Assembly: GCA_040954595.2 (NCBI GenBank)
Contig: CM082588.2
Coordinates: 1,860,001-1,924,000, forward strand
Length of the DNA: 64,000 nt
Direction of reading: 5' to 3'
DNA from: Balanoglossus misakiensis
Lineage: Eukaryota > Hemichordata
The first letter of the stretch is position 1. Each line of letters starts with the position of its first letter. Position numbers and translations under genes: made by a program. The notes under the pieces were generated by a model. The model was not told the DNA's origin and did no database searches. It saw nothing but the letters and a program-made list of their open reading frames with translations. Below are positions 49,811 to 61,204 of this stretch, in pieces.

Positions 49811-51715
49811 CACATAATTGATCATACGAAAATAACTCACACTTTTACACGTTTGTCCGGCTGACCAATCAGACCATGAAATGAAGGCTGGCGATAGTAT
49901 GCAAGTAACTGTAAGGTTTCTGCTGTCTGCGCACCACAAGGTGACACCACACCTCCGAAATCGTCTCTGTTACAGTTCCACGAATATATATTGTATATTT
50001 ACTCTTCGCAGCGGCTTCGATATCAATATTTTCTCTGTAGAGAGCGACCCTGAACTAAGTCACATGCCCGTCACACTCGCCCGCATCATTCAAGAGTAGA
50101 GAACTTCTAAACAACCACATTGAGCACCCCTAGCTTTGTTTGATTTCAAATATTTATATTTTATCTAAAAACATGATAAAAAGCAGTGGTATTTCATACT
50201 TTCTGACAGTGAAGCAATAATCACAAACAGATAATGTATATGTTCGTGCACAAACATTTTTTCTCTCACACAGTCTTTCCTGTGGTTCTCTCTCGATCAT
50301 GATATCATCTGGAGAAATGTACATGAAAGAAACATCATGTCTACTGTGTTACGCAGTCCCACGGATCGGTGGGCGGGGCACAGTGGGCGTTGCCTGCTGG
50401 TCTGCTGCAACTGAACACATCAGTACGTGTGGAAATCCTGTCTAAACATTTCACTTGATGTAACTTTCATTATTGTCTGAAACCTTGGCAACAGTGGCGC
50501 ACTGCCCTTGACATTCCTTGGACCTATCCGCGTCGGTAACGAAGCTAATATCAAATTGAACAGTTTATGTATAGGAACACTATAAATAATAGTAATAATA
50601 ATAATCTAAAATATAAATAAGCGGAGTTTCTTTCAATAAACGCAAAAATACTGCGATTGATTTGCTTGATATTTTCTTAATAGTGAACGAGCCTGTATTC
50701 CGTCATCCGTACATGTACTGGGTAGCTATAATACATGTAATTCATCGCTCGTAGTAGGTCATCGTTTAGTGAATGTAATTTGTAATGGATTGTTAATGTT
50801 ATTGTGCCGCCCAGGGGGATGTCTTTGTGATACAAACCAGGGTCACAGCGAAACGGTGCGCGACAGAGGCTACCTGTTTTCCATATAACGGTGTCCTGTT
50901 TGTTTACAATCTTTGAATGGATCCACGAAGGTGTAAATTTGTGAACATGGAATGACAGGAGATGTGATTAATGTTCTGCCGCTGAAAGCGTCGCATGTTT
51001 GAGAGAATATTTAGGCGAATCGCGAGAAATTTAAAGTGGAAGGTGGTTGGTTAAGATTTCATCGAGTGGAATACGCCCAGTCGCACAAAATAATCGGACA
51101 GCAGACGACACACGAGTGTCAGTTCCGTTCGATCCGTCGACGCGTTGCTGTTTTACGATGTACGACGCGACGGTATATTTACGACACTCTACCTGTGATC
51201 AATGTGCTTAATTAATATGCTACACTGATCGTGTTCAGTTACCATTCAACAGGTGGGTAACCTCACTTCAATATTCCCTAAATCCGCTGGCGAGCGAGCC
51301 CCCTTGTTGATTGTCACATTTCGCGATGAAATATACATGTACACGTTTATTGGTGATCATGATGAAACTTGTATGCCATTGGAAATTTACAACATTCCAT
51401 CAACACAGTTACATTACATACGTTTTTATATCCAGACACTTGAGAAGATAAGTACTCGAGTATAATAATGTCGGTTGCCATGATTACCTAACGACAGCGC
51501 TAACATTGTCTGTCGCCATGGATACCTGATGACAACAACGCTCTCAACCAATGAAAACCCACTTCAGCAGAGTTCACTATAGCTCTGCTCTCAGCAGCAA
51601 ATTTAGGGATTCACAATGATTGTTAAGGGGTAATGACTTTAAAAACACGTCCATGTCACTTTTTTTATATTAAACTTTAATTATCTGTAGACAGTGAAGC
51701 TATAATTGTTTGAAC
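49652..51715. promoter_or_regulatory. Divergent upstream region of PGGHG-like and CNB-protein genes
   Basis: Head-to-head start codons about 2 kb apart. On the minus strand a non-coding exon ending at the GTGAGT near 49843 is likely. On the plus strand CATTCAACAG followed by GTGGGT near 51252 and the acceptor TTATCTGTAG ending near 51690 suggest a non-coding first exon for the CNB gene. No coding sequence was recognised. Confidence 0.4.
49677..49815. repeat. (CAT)n-rich microsatellite block
   Basis: ACCACCATCATC repeats lead into a nearly pure (CAT)n run. It lies in the 5'-UTR intron of the PGGHG-like gene, about 25 bases from the first coding exon, between a GTGAGT donor near 49843 and the acceptor at 49653. 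Confidence 0.92.
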
Positions 51716-54700
51716 ATGGGATCATCTCCATCAAAGAAATCAGACAGGAAAAGTATCATCAGTTCTGAGTCAGAAAACAAAGGCAACAAGCAGCATAATC
51801 TGCCGGATTTTGTCTTTGAAATGTTGAAGCAATGTCTGTACAGCTTACCATTGCCACCTGGAAGAGGTGTCAACGATAAAACGTGTGAAAGAATTGCAAG
51901 GCATGTTGAGAAAGTGGATGTTATGGAACCCAGGGATGTCCTAAAGAAAGGTCAGTGGTTGTTTTTGGCCTTTGGGGGGATTAGGCAAGACTTGAACCTG
52001 CAAGGTTTGTACAGGCCTAGTTTTGCATGATCTGTATTAAGAAGTCTTGCTTCTTTTCTACAAGAATATGCAGTTGACAGACCCAAAGGAGAGAAATAAA
52101 ATGAAAGAATGACATCTTATGTCTGACCCTCATTTTCATGCATCTTGGATCTCTTCAGGTGATGCCGCTAAAGGCATTTACATTGTTGTGAGCGGTACAG
52201 CTGAAGTGGTATCAGAGAGAGGAAATGATGTCATAGCAACCATTTCTGAAGGGGAATACTTTGGTGACATTTCAGTTTTATTTGACAGACCGTGTACTGC
52301 CAGAGTGAGAATACCATACAAGTGAGTGAGGAAAAGTTATGGACAAAGGGGACTATTCAAATCTAACCAAAAACACAAACTCCGCTTGTCCAGCCAAACC
52401 CAGATATCAAACAGTCAGGTGTATACCCCCTGACCTGTGCATGAGCAAACCTTTTGAATACGTCTGAATGGTTATGTCAGACATGTTTTCAGACAATTTA
52501 TATGCTCTTCTACAGCATCTCAATTGATCAAACAAATACTGTTGTAAACATCGATTTTTTAATACATTTTTGCATTCAACGTGCTAAGTAAATAAGTACT
52601 GCGAAACATTTCTTTCTCAGTGAAGCTCATTGAGTTTTAACAATCCTGTGTATATTTGGATGCAGGGCTATATTGCTTCTTCTGCCAGTGGGGAAAGCAA
52701 AGGAGATCTTACACAGAGTGGAGATTGATATCAAAGATTACTATGTCCTCAGGAGGTACCTGGATACAGACGGCTCGTTGGAGCAGAATGCCTTGCAAAA
52801 GGAAATCACATTGGATGCTTTCAAACAGGTATTGACATTTGTGAATTGATGACAATGGTTAGGCACTGGCATGGTGACGAGAAATTGTAAACAGACACAG
52901 TATATTATATGGACCCTTTGATATATGTATCTCTGTTCATAGGTTCCAATGTTTGGAAACTGGAAAACACAGTCTTTGGAATTCATGGCATCTCAGCTAC
53001 AGAAAACCCAGCAACCAATCACTGTGTACCCAGCCGAGTCTTGTCTACTTATACAATATGATCCATCTCAGGAAATATGTATTCTACTCAGAGGAAAGTA
53101 AGTACCCCTCCCAACTCTCTTCACGACAACCAGTACATCTCTGACCAAATACATAACCTATAAGTTTGGTTATTACCCATGATGGTTTGTAGCTATAGGG
53201 CCATATACTGTGAAACAGTGATTTTTGATAGTATATAATGTTATTTTCTTTTCTTTAAATCTTTTGCAAACAAATGGTTTAGATTAGAAGTTCTTGATCA
53301 CCGTAGAAAGATCATGGTCATTGAAGCTAAGAAAGTGCCATTATGTTTAGGTGAAGAAGGTGAGTATATGCTTACAGTCTTTGACACCCTCCCCCACCCC
53401 CCTGCTAATCTTGGATTACCACCATGGTTTTCTAACAAATTCCAATTCAATGTTTCATTTCATGTAGCGAATGATGTGTTTATTATTATGATTGAATTCA
53501 GGAATGTTTACTGGTAGAGACAGACCTGTTAGTTTCCGTGCAATAACAGTATGCCATGTGATCAGACTTGAGAAATCAATTATCCACGATACCGTCCAGG
53601 AGGTGAGACTAGCATTTATTTTGTTTTTAACAGACCAGACAGCAATGTATTACCTGGTACTTCCAAAAAATATGGAGAATAAAACTCCCACTTAACAGAT
53701 TTTCTCCGATGTGATCGCAAATGTTAATTGGAAATCTTAACCTTGTTTTGTGACATCCTTCTTTTTGTCAGTTCAAGCAAGATGCCGGAATGTACTATTC
53801 CAGATCCTTAGACTACTGGATGAAAATTGACAAGTGGAAAGCAAGGAAAGTGTACCAAACATATGAAGCAGAGTTACAGCTAGAAGTAAGTACTTCGATG
53901 AAAGCAGATTTGTAATTGGATGACAAAGTGACTCATAATGCTGAGCAGCAGGGCATGGCCAATCAACAGGTGGTTTGCATCAGTGTTAGGACATTTTTTT
54001 TTCTTTTCGTGCAGCGATTAATTGTGAATATCTTCTCTATGTTCATTGTCCAGGTCATAATGCAGAAATTATGGAACAGTCTGATTTTCAGTGAAGTATC
54101 TGTGGGGTTTATCCACTCTATCGCAATGGCTTCCACGGCCTATGAACACGTGAAGGATGAAGTTGTACTCACAGAAACAGACTACAGTAAGTCAAATGTC
54201 TACAAACATTTTGATGCTGACAAGAGAATGCATACTTGTCGCTGAAGTTTATGTTTGAACATATTTCTTTCTGCATTATGCTTGCATCTGAGTACATGTT
54301 GTAACCATTTACCTGTTTGCCATTCTATCTTTAAGCTTATGTCTGCAGTTCTCTAGATAGCAGTAGAAAAGTAGACAAGAAATGGAATGTAGACTCCAGA
54401 CAGGCAGTAGAGCTATTTGAGAGTAAGCTATAGATAGCACCCTGCAATAGCAGTGTGAGATAGCACCCTGGGATAGCACCTTGAGATAGCACCCTGGGTT
54501 AACACTTTGAGATAGCATTTGGTGGTTATAGCAATATGAGATAACCAAGATGGGTTTTCACACTGATGAGGTGTAGTGTGAGATAGCACTCTGAGATAAT
54601 GGGAGAGCGTCCATCACTGTTGAAGTCTTGCATGAGTTTCTTTTCCTAATTATTGCAGTTCAAAATTGCTTTCAGCAGTATAGGACAGAAAGTTTGAGAC

Positions 54701-55420
54701 TATCATTTTGGAGTCTCATGCATGCTTTTAATTTCTTTAAATTCAGATATCTGCACTGAGTTCTCTAAGCACATGATGCATTTCCCATGATGCACTGTTT
54801 TCTGATCACAGCATGCAACAATGTAAGCAGTTTTGTTTACTTGCTTTGGTAACAAATTGATGATCTAAACTACTAACATGCCTTTGAGTGAAGTTTTAAA
54901 GTTTAAAGTTAGCATTTTTAGGTCACGGTAGTTTTTTTACAAAAATGTTACTTTTTCCAACCACCAGAAAATCAGCAACTCTTTCTACTGCTGGATGGCG
55001 AAGTGACATTTGTGTCAGGAAACAAGAAAGTCTTAGACTTGAAACCTGGTGATGTATTCTGTAAGTAATATATTCTTTCAGCATTTCAGAGTCTAGTTTA
55101 GGCATCCCCTAGGACATCAGAGTTTACAGTTGTGTCAATCAGTTTGAGAATTTGACGGTTTTTCTTTTCATCCAGGGAATTCCTCCTGGTTACCAGCAAC
55201 AGGTAAAATCAAGGCTTCACAAACATCCCTGTTGGTGAGATTCACAGCAGCTGCTATACGAGACTCTCTGAAGGCCTATCCAGACTCTGTGCTGATACTG
55301 CCACAGAAACCATCAGAGATGATTGCGGGTGATGCCGAGACACAAAATGGTGTCGATGAGGATGTTACCGGGGAAACAAGGCCTGGGAGTTCCAGAGATG
55401 AAAGTAATGCCGATAAATAG
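51716..55420 (+). CDS. Protein with repeated cyclic-nucleotide-binding-like folds, complete
   Basis: Ten exons (51716-51950, 52159-52321, 52666-52828, 52943-53097, 53283-53359, 53502-53602, 53772-53885, 54054-54186, 54968-55060, 55176-55420) give 492 residues. The start MGSSPSKKSDRK suits N-myristoylation; a codon at 51710 would hide it. The first CNB fold spans about 65-145 and contains GIYIVVSGTAEVV and GEYFGDISVLFDRPCTARV. Compared with the canonical phosphate-binding cassette (FGE..A....PRAA), Glu is Asp115 and Arg is Cys124, so cAMP or cGMP binding is doubtful. Related beta-roll segments follow near 220-300 (GEEGMFTGRDRPVSFRAITV) and 425-470 (LLLDGEVTFVSGNKKVLDL). No kinase, channel or exchange-factor domain is seen. 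I do not recognise a named ortholog. AATAAA lies at 55555-55560. Confidence 0.82.
54415..54600. repeat. Degenerate GATAGCACCCTG tandem repeat
   Basis: About seven loosely spaced copies of GAGATAGCACCCTG-like units, each separated by short variable spacers, in an intron of the CNB-protein gene. Confidence 0.75.
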
Positions 55421-56227
55421 GACAAGGAATATGCCACAATGAAGGATACGACTGTCGATGGATGAGGGATTAGATCTCAGGATTAATGGATGAGAGTATG
55501 AGCAATTATAAATGTATTAGAAAAGCAAGTTAATATTTATTTCATAATACAAAGAATAAAATATGAAATAAGTACATTTATATGCTTAAAATAAACTATA
55601 AAGTCTCTCTATGTGATTATATATTGATTACTGTTCAAGGTCGATACTTTCCAATGTGTTCTACTTATTATCCAGTACAGTAGTTTGGAATGAGTAATAT
55701 AAGAAAATGTCAAAGCAATTCTGCAGTATTGTTTTGGAAATAATGCTATTGTTACAACAAAAATTTGTAGGCATTTCTTGAAATATTTATATGGCAGTGT
55801 TGTTTATTCTGTGTAACTTGCAATAAATTGTTATCGAATTAACGTTGACACTTTCAGTGTTTGTTTATATAATGCTAGTGACCAACTGCATTCTGACAGT
55901 ACAGATGATAAGCAGTTGTGTATTTTTCATACTCTGCACCCATCAAAAAAAAGAGAAATAGTGTATAGAAAGAGCAATAAAATCTTAATTTTCAAGTGAG
56001 ATAATAACATGATAAGCAAGCAAATGAGGACTGGGGAACGTGGAGCTTTGATAGCCTCTAACATTTTAAAGACATGAAAGGCCTCAAATAGAAGTAAACT
56101 GAACTGTGAAGGTATACTGCGATATTTGCTGACAAACAACAGATGTATATGAAACATAGTAAAACTGATGATGTTTATCAGATTTCCATCTTAGTGAGTG
56201 GAAAAACTTCTTTTTAAAAAACCCAGC
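55421..56227. other. Convergent 3' region
   Basis: AT-rich 3' UTRs of the CNB-protein gene (AATAAA at 55555) and of the minus-strand Mis18 gene (reverse AATAAA near 55803). No coding sequence was recognised. Confidence 0.5.
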
Positions 56228-57711
56228 TTAACGCTTTCTCTTCTGAGAGCCTTTCATTCTGCTGGATCTGTACGAGAGATCATTAGTCTCAGTGCTATTG
56301 TCAAACTCGTATTCAGATTCAGACTCAGACTCAGACTGGAATTTCACTTTGGCCTGTATATTCTTCCTCGACAGACGTTTCTGGGGACTTGACGACGCGA
56401 ATCGTGGGCTGGCTTGAGGCAGGTGTTTGGGGTTTGACGTCAAACTCTCAAGTCGCTCCTCCATCTTTGCCATTTTATCCGACATTTCAATAAACGAGGC
56501 TTGAAGCTAGAGACAGACAAAGTACAGACGAAGATATCACTTTGCGTCTGTACAGATGCATGACAGTAAAATGGAATTTTTTGTAAAAACTATACACACT
56601 CCCAGGGCCCATGTAGTTTCTATAAAAAAGAGCCTACCTTGTAAATGCATGTTTGTAGAGTTCTGGCAGATGGGATTTCTAAAATGTTGTCTCGGACAGT
56701 GCCTGACTCTTCACAGCTGCCAATTTGGTAACTGAAATTCAAACCAACAAAGGTGGTTAATATAACAGCATACAAGCAGTGAGGAGTCTCCATTAAAACT
56801 TACTTTTCTCATACCCCCCCCCCCCCCCACCATTTCATTTGCAGTAAATAGGATGAAGGAACAAGATATTGCAGGATTGGCACTCACCATGTGATGTTAT
56901 TGACATCAAATGAAAAGTAGTCACGGAGATGGTCAAATCCCCTGTTGGTGCTCTTGTACTGTTTACCAATAGTTGTCTTACACTTCTTGCACTTCAAGTT
57001 ACGAAAGGAGCTGTGATGAAAATGTAGAGTGTAGATTAGACCACGTACATTGTATCACATTATGAACAGCAACTGATTGATTATTCTGATGCAGGTATCA
57101 TTTCCCAGAAAGAAGCAATGCTATCTAAAGTACTACTTCTTACCATCCTTCATCCATGCCACATTCAGAATGCATTGTCTTCTTATCAATCAACACAAAC
57201 TCTGTAATGCCTGAAAATCCAAAGAAATAACGAGGATAACTCACTGCCTCTGTTTAACAAAGAGTACACGCCCACCCCGAGAAACTTACATGACTTACCA
57301 GTCCCTACTATACTAGTTGCTGCTGGCTGGGCCATATGTCTAGGTTTTGTCTAGTTATTAGCGCTGAACATCAACCATATATCTTTGCTGCCCGGCAACA
57401 TGGGCCAAACCTCGAGCTACGGTATCATTGCATCTGGATTAGCAGATAGTAGTGGACGCATCATGACACTGAGTTTGCCCAGTGTGGATTACATGTGTAC
57501 AGTTTGAAATGTATATTCACTCAGTGCACTTACTGTTGACGGTGAACACCTTGAGAATGTCGTCAGTGCCAATGCATTGGTTAGAATCACTTATAACGGA
57601 ACTGCAAGCAGCACACTGGATAACATACGGTGTCTCCACAATCTCTTCGTTCTCCATATCAACAGAGTCAAGTGAATCAGTTTTCTGAAAATTTGACATT
57701 GCCGCCGCCAT
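56228..57711 (-). CDS. MIS18: Mis18-family kinetochore protein, complete
   Basis: Mis18 proteins form a complex that licenses centromeres for CENP-A deposition. Five exons (57534-57711, 57144-57210, 56888-57010, 56638-56731, 56228-56506) give 246 residues. Start chosen at MAAAMSNFQK. Seen: zinc-binding CxxC pairs of the Yippee/Mis18 fold, CAAC at 33-36 and CKKC at 89-92, with YVIQCAACSSVISDS and RNLKCKKCKTTIG around them, then a short coiled-coil (LQASFIEMSDKMAKMEERLE) as in the family, and a Ser/Glu-rich then basic C-terminus (SQKRKR) suiting a nuclear role. Vertebrates have two members, MIS18A and OIP5 (MIS18B); I cannot say which this matches. It diverges from MTRES1, 440 bp away. Confidence 0.88.
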
Positions 57712-58151
57712 ATTTGAATTTTGACGAAATGACTCATGGGTAAATAAAGTCAAATAATTTATCGGGGAATCTAGCTACAACATTCATTATTGCGCTAAGA
57801 TGAGCTAGTTTATCATATCTAGTCTATCATTTTCATTTTTAGTAGAGGTGAAAAGTGCATGTATTATTTTAAGCGAAAATTATGCCACTGAGCCCGTTGA
57901 CCCTATGAAAGGTCAACAGGCAAAGGTCAGAGAAGGTCACCAGTAACGTGTGTCAGCTGTGGTCACATAACGACGGCTTCTGGGGCCGACGCCGGGCCGG
58001 TAGCCGTGTCGTCGATCGTTTGTACTTTGAAGATTATTCCGGTAAACAATCATTGATCCCAACGTGGTGTTGCCTTATTAAATTCCACCTAGGAAGTGGT
58101 GCGATCTCCGTGGCTTGTACACGTACGTACAGGTCAGCGGCCGCGTACACC
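57712..58151. promoter_or_regulatory. Bidirectional promoter, Mis18 / MTRES1
   Basis: Only 440 bp separate the two divergent ATGs and must contain both 5' UTRs and start sites. The right half is GC- and CpG-richer than the surroundings. No TATA box is apparent. Confidence 0.6.
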
Positions 58152-59163
58152 ATGTCATTGTATAGGTCCAGATTACGAGTTCTCGTCTCGATCCGACGAA
58201 CAATTTTTGTTGATCGCATCATATGTTGTCCAACGGGAACAGCCATTGATAGACTCAATGCAACCATCCACAGTCGCAACTTTTGCAAGGAACTGATTTT
58301 TCCCAGAAGCCGAACGTTCCCTCGAAAAGACAACATTGTCAAAGATGAAGGGTTCATCTCTTCCTCCCATATCGCCAGGGATTTCTGGCAACAGGTGAGA
58401 TGGTTTGCCTCCAAAAGTAAAGGCGAGACCAGAAAGGGGACTGTCAAATCTTACAAAGATCTGGTAGATTATGACAGTGATGATGATTACTTGGAAAAAG
58501 TTAAAGATGAAGATAATATCGAAGATGACGTCGATTCCGAGTCAGAAGAAGATGATGATGATAATGAAAGTGGAGAACAGAAGAGTTGGAAGGATGTGAC
58601 GTACACCCTCGCCGGTTTTCGTGCAGACAAAGTCATCGCTGCAGGCTTGGGGATATCAAGGAAGTGAGTGAGAGCTCTTTAATACACACATGATTTAAAA
58701 TATAAACGTCATTTGAAAGCAGATAAGAATACACAAGTGCACATCGTGTAACTTTGCCCCAAATTTCCAGTTGTTTAGTGACTTCATGTACACCTGATCT
58801 GTTTTTTCCCCAGACAAGTGGAAGATGCATTTCTTTCTGGCAAATTACGCTTCAATGGAGAAATATTAACAAAGAAAAGCAAAAAGGTAAGTGCACTCAC
58901 CACTGCATGTAAACTACATGATCCTAACAACGTTTGTGGTATTTTCAGTCTTTTTCTTTTCTTACTTCATATTTTCTTTCTAATCTTTACAGATTGATGT
59001 AGGTGACACTTTAGATCTCGTCAAATCGAGCAAAGGTGACATGATTGACGTCATGAGGGTCACTTTGAAGAAAATCGATGATGAGAAGACCAGGAAAGAC
59101 AAATTTGTTGCAGTGTTGAGACGCTGGAAACATCTCTCAATTCCAAATCCAAAGAAAAGATGA
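58152..59163 (+). CDS. MTRES1: Mitochondrial transcription rescue factor 1 (MTRES1/C6orf203), complete
   Basis: An RNA-binding mitochondrial matrix protein that sustains transcription and interacts with the mitoribosome. Exons 58152-58663, 58814-58886 and 58993-59163 give 251 residues (human 240). Start MSLYRSRLRVLVSIRRT is an Arg-rich, acid-free leader fitting a mitochondrial targeting sequence; the frame is open further upstream but adds nothing family-like. A very acidic stretch (DSESEEDDDDNESGEQ) precedes the S4 RNA-binding domain from about residue 155: RADKVIAAGLGISRKQVEDA, LRFNGEILTKKSKK, VGDTLDLVKSS, ending VAVLRRWKHL and NPKKR. AATAAA follows at 59188-59193, only 25 bases after the stop. 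Confidence 0.93.
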
Positions 59164-59187
59164 TGGTGAAGACGACATCGATTGCAT

Positions 59188-59193
59188 AATAAA
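59188..59193 (+). terminator. Poly(A) signal of MTRES1
   Basis: AATAAA very close to the stop codon; a second AATAAA lies at 59372-59377. The gene converges on the lectin gene. Confidence 0.5.
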
Positions 59194-59485
59194 TGCTCTT
59201 TGACGAAACAGTTTTTTGATGACTCAATGATTTGCATCTGGTGTGAGATGCCAGCCTGATACCAAATCGATGAAACTTGATACAGATAATGATCACATAA
59301 GAAGAGCCAATTTTATCTGATTTACGGGTATAAACTAGCCTGAAGACTCAACTTGAACCCTGCCCCATCCCAATAAATTCACATATTTACAGTTTTTACA
59401 AAACACCAGAACATGTTCAATGCAGCTCAGGTCAACTCTGCTTCTCAGTATATATCTTGACATACATGATGCATAGTCACCATCA

Positions 59486-61204
59486 TCAGTTACGGAAGTA
59501 CAAGAATCCTGGTCGCTGTACTAAACCATGCAAGAAGTAAACCTCACTGAACAACTCGCATGTTTTGCTCTTAGAATGTATCTCGCTCTCCACATTGAAA
59601 CTCAAGCACGCAGTGTGTGAAAGACACGCGTGAGCACACGCGATGAATGATGATGTCTCGGTCACGTGAATAGGTGGACCAGGTGCTGCCATCCCCTCAG
59701 CCTCCAATGAAAAGTACGCGGATTTGTAGGTAGGTGTTCTTGTTATAGAGACAGTTGGGATATCTGTTATGAAATGAATGATAAATAATCTTCTTTTTGA
59801 ATGATCTTAGTATCACCAAGTGACCTAAATATGGATAGTGTTAATACATGTAATCAATAGCAACATTTTGTAATCGAAAAGAAGACAGTGTTCTTCTATT
59901 ACCTGTCGAAGTCGACAGCCTTGTTGAAGAAGGTGCCGTTGTTGTCTTATGTGTGCCCGGTGGCAATGTTGTTGGGATTGAAGTTTGTGGCATCGTTGTC
60001 ACGCTTGTGGCTGACGGTGTTGGTGGCATTGCTCTTGATGTGGTCGTAGTTGGTGGTACTGTTGTCACACTTGTGGTCGGTGTTACTCTTGTCATGGTTT
60101 TTGGCCCAGTTTTTACTGTTGTCACAGTTATCGCTGATGTCACTGGTGGCGAAATCGTCGTTGTTATCGTTGGTCGTTCAGGTGTCGGGGGTTCGCCTGC
60201 AGATAATGACAAATGTTCAGCAGATAGTTACACAAAGTTTGACCGATGTCACGTTGTATTCGAGTGATGTGGTCAAATCAAACCCTGGTGACGTCACGAG
60301 GATCAAAATGTATATTCTCGTCACGTCACGTCACTCTCAGTGGAATAGAAGTTGTACTTACTTGCAGAGCTGCCCGATTTGCAAATGAAACGCCGTGCAA
60401 TCACGCAATCGCTGTCGTAATAAAGACAGGAGTATGTCATGTGTACACAGTTGGAAAATTCTCCACCATTTGGTTCGCCGAATGCGGTTAGCGATGGCGG
60501 GCTATACCATGGTAGAAAAACAACATTGTCCCCTTCCACAGTCTTGTATACACCTTCCTCGTATTGGTCTGTGATTCCCAACCACATGCTGGAATGGATT
60601 ATTATGATTCAGGGGACAGCAGCGTGTTTTAAAGGAGAACAAGAAAGTTTAGCGGATACATAGTACTAACCCTTTAATGGCATTTCAACCATCGACTTGA
60701 ACTGAATAACATCCTTGAAAATATGTCATGGTCGGAAGAGAACTGTTTGTTTCAGTGATTGATTTGCAACCAACAGTTTCATGCCCATTTTAGAGACTTT
60801 GGATCATTTGGAATAAAACCTACCTGCTGCTGTCGCCAAAATAACCAGCCGCAAAAGATGAAACTGACGTGCATTCTTCAGCGTCGTCGATGGTTACAAG
60901 TCGACCAAAGTTCTCGCTTTGGCAGTAAGCGTCGGCATCGTTCCATTTCTTGAAAGACTTGACAAACGTGTAGCAAAATCCGCCATCTTCCATTTGCTCG
61001 TACTCCACTTAAAAAGAAAGAGAGAGAGAGAGTGATTGGTTGATTGATTGATTGATTTGACTATGGACGTCACCCTCGAGATTACCAAGTGTATGTCACG
61101 CAAAACTAACCTTCAAATGGAGGCTGAGAGTCACATGCACGCAGCAATAACACGATCATGAATACAGTCACGCATATTCCAGAATATCCCGACCTTAAAA
61201 CCAT
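59486..61204 (-). CDS. Secreted C-type lectin with mucin stalk and PAN-like tail, complete
   Basis: Five exons (61111-61204, 60824-61007, 60362-60588, 59903-60196, 59486-59763) give 358 residues. Order: signal peptide (VTVFMIVLLLRACDS); C-type lectin domain about 35-168 with FCYTF, YCQSEN, WLGI and the closing cysteines; a Thr/Ser/Pro stalk about 170-270, likely heavily O-glycosylated; a Cys-containing PAN/apple-like module (ACAHACLSHTACLSFNVES, CELFSEV) to the end. The sugar-specificity loop reads EPN (131-133), the mannose-type motif, but the usual WND is DSD in this protein, so calcium and sugar binding may be weakened. No transmembrane helix follows. Function is inferred only as extracellular recognition, perhaps immune. 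Confidence 0.85.

Noticed and set aside
49331-49939. Continuous minus-strand open frame of about 200 codons including a poly-methionine stretch
   Set aside because: The Met run is the (CAT)n microsatellite read on the other strand. An acceptor one base before the real ATG and a donor beyond the repeat show it is an intron; only the part from 49651 down is coding.
59953-60267. Val/Gly-rich open frame antisense to the lectin stalk
   Set aside because: It is the complement of a Thr/Pro repeat region, which leaves antisense frames open by composition.
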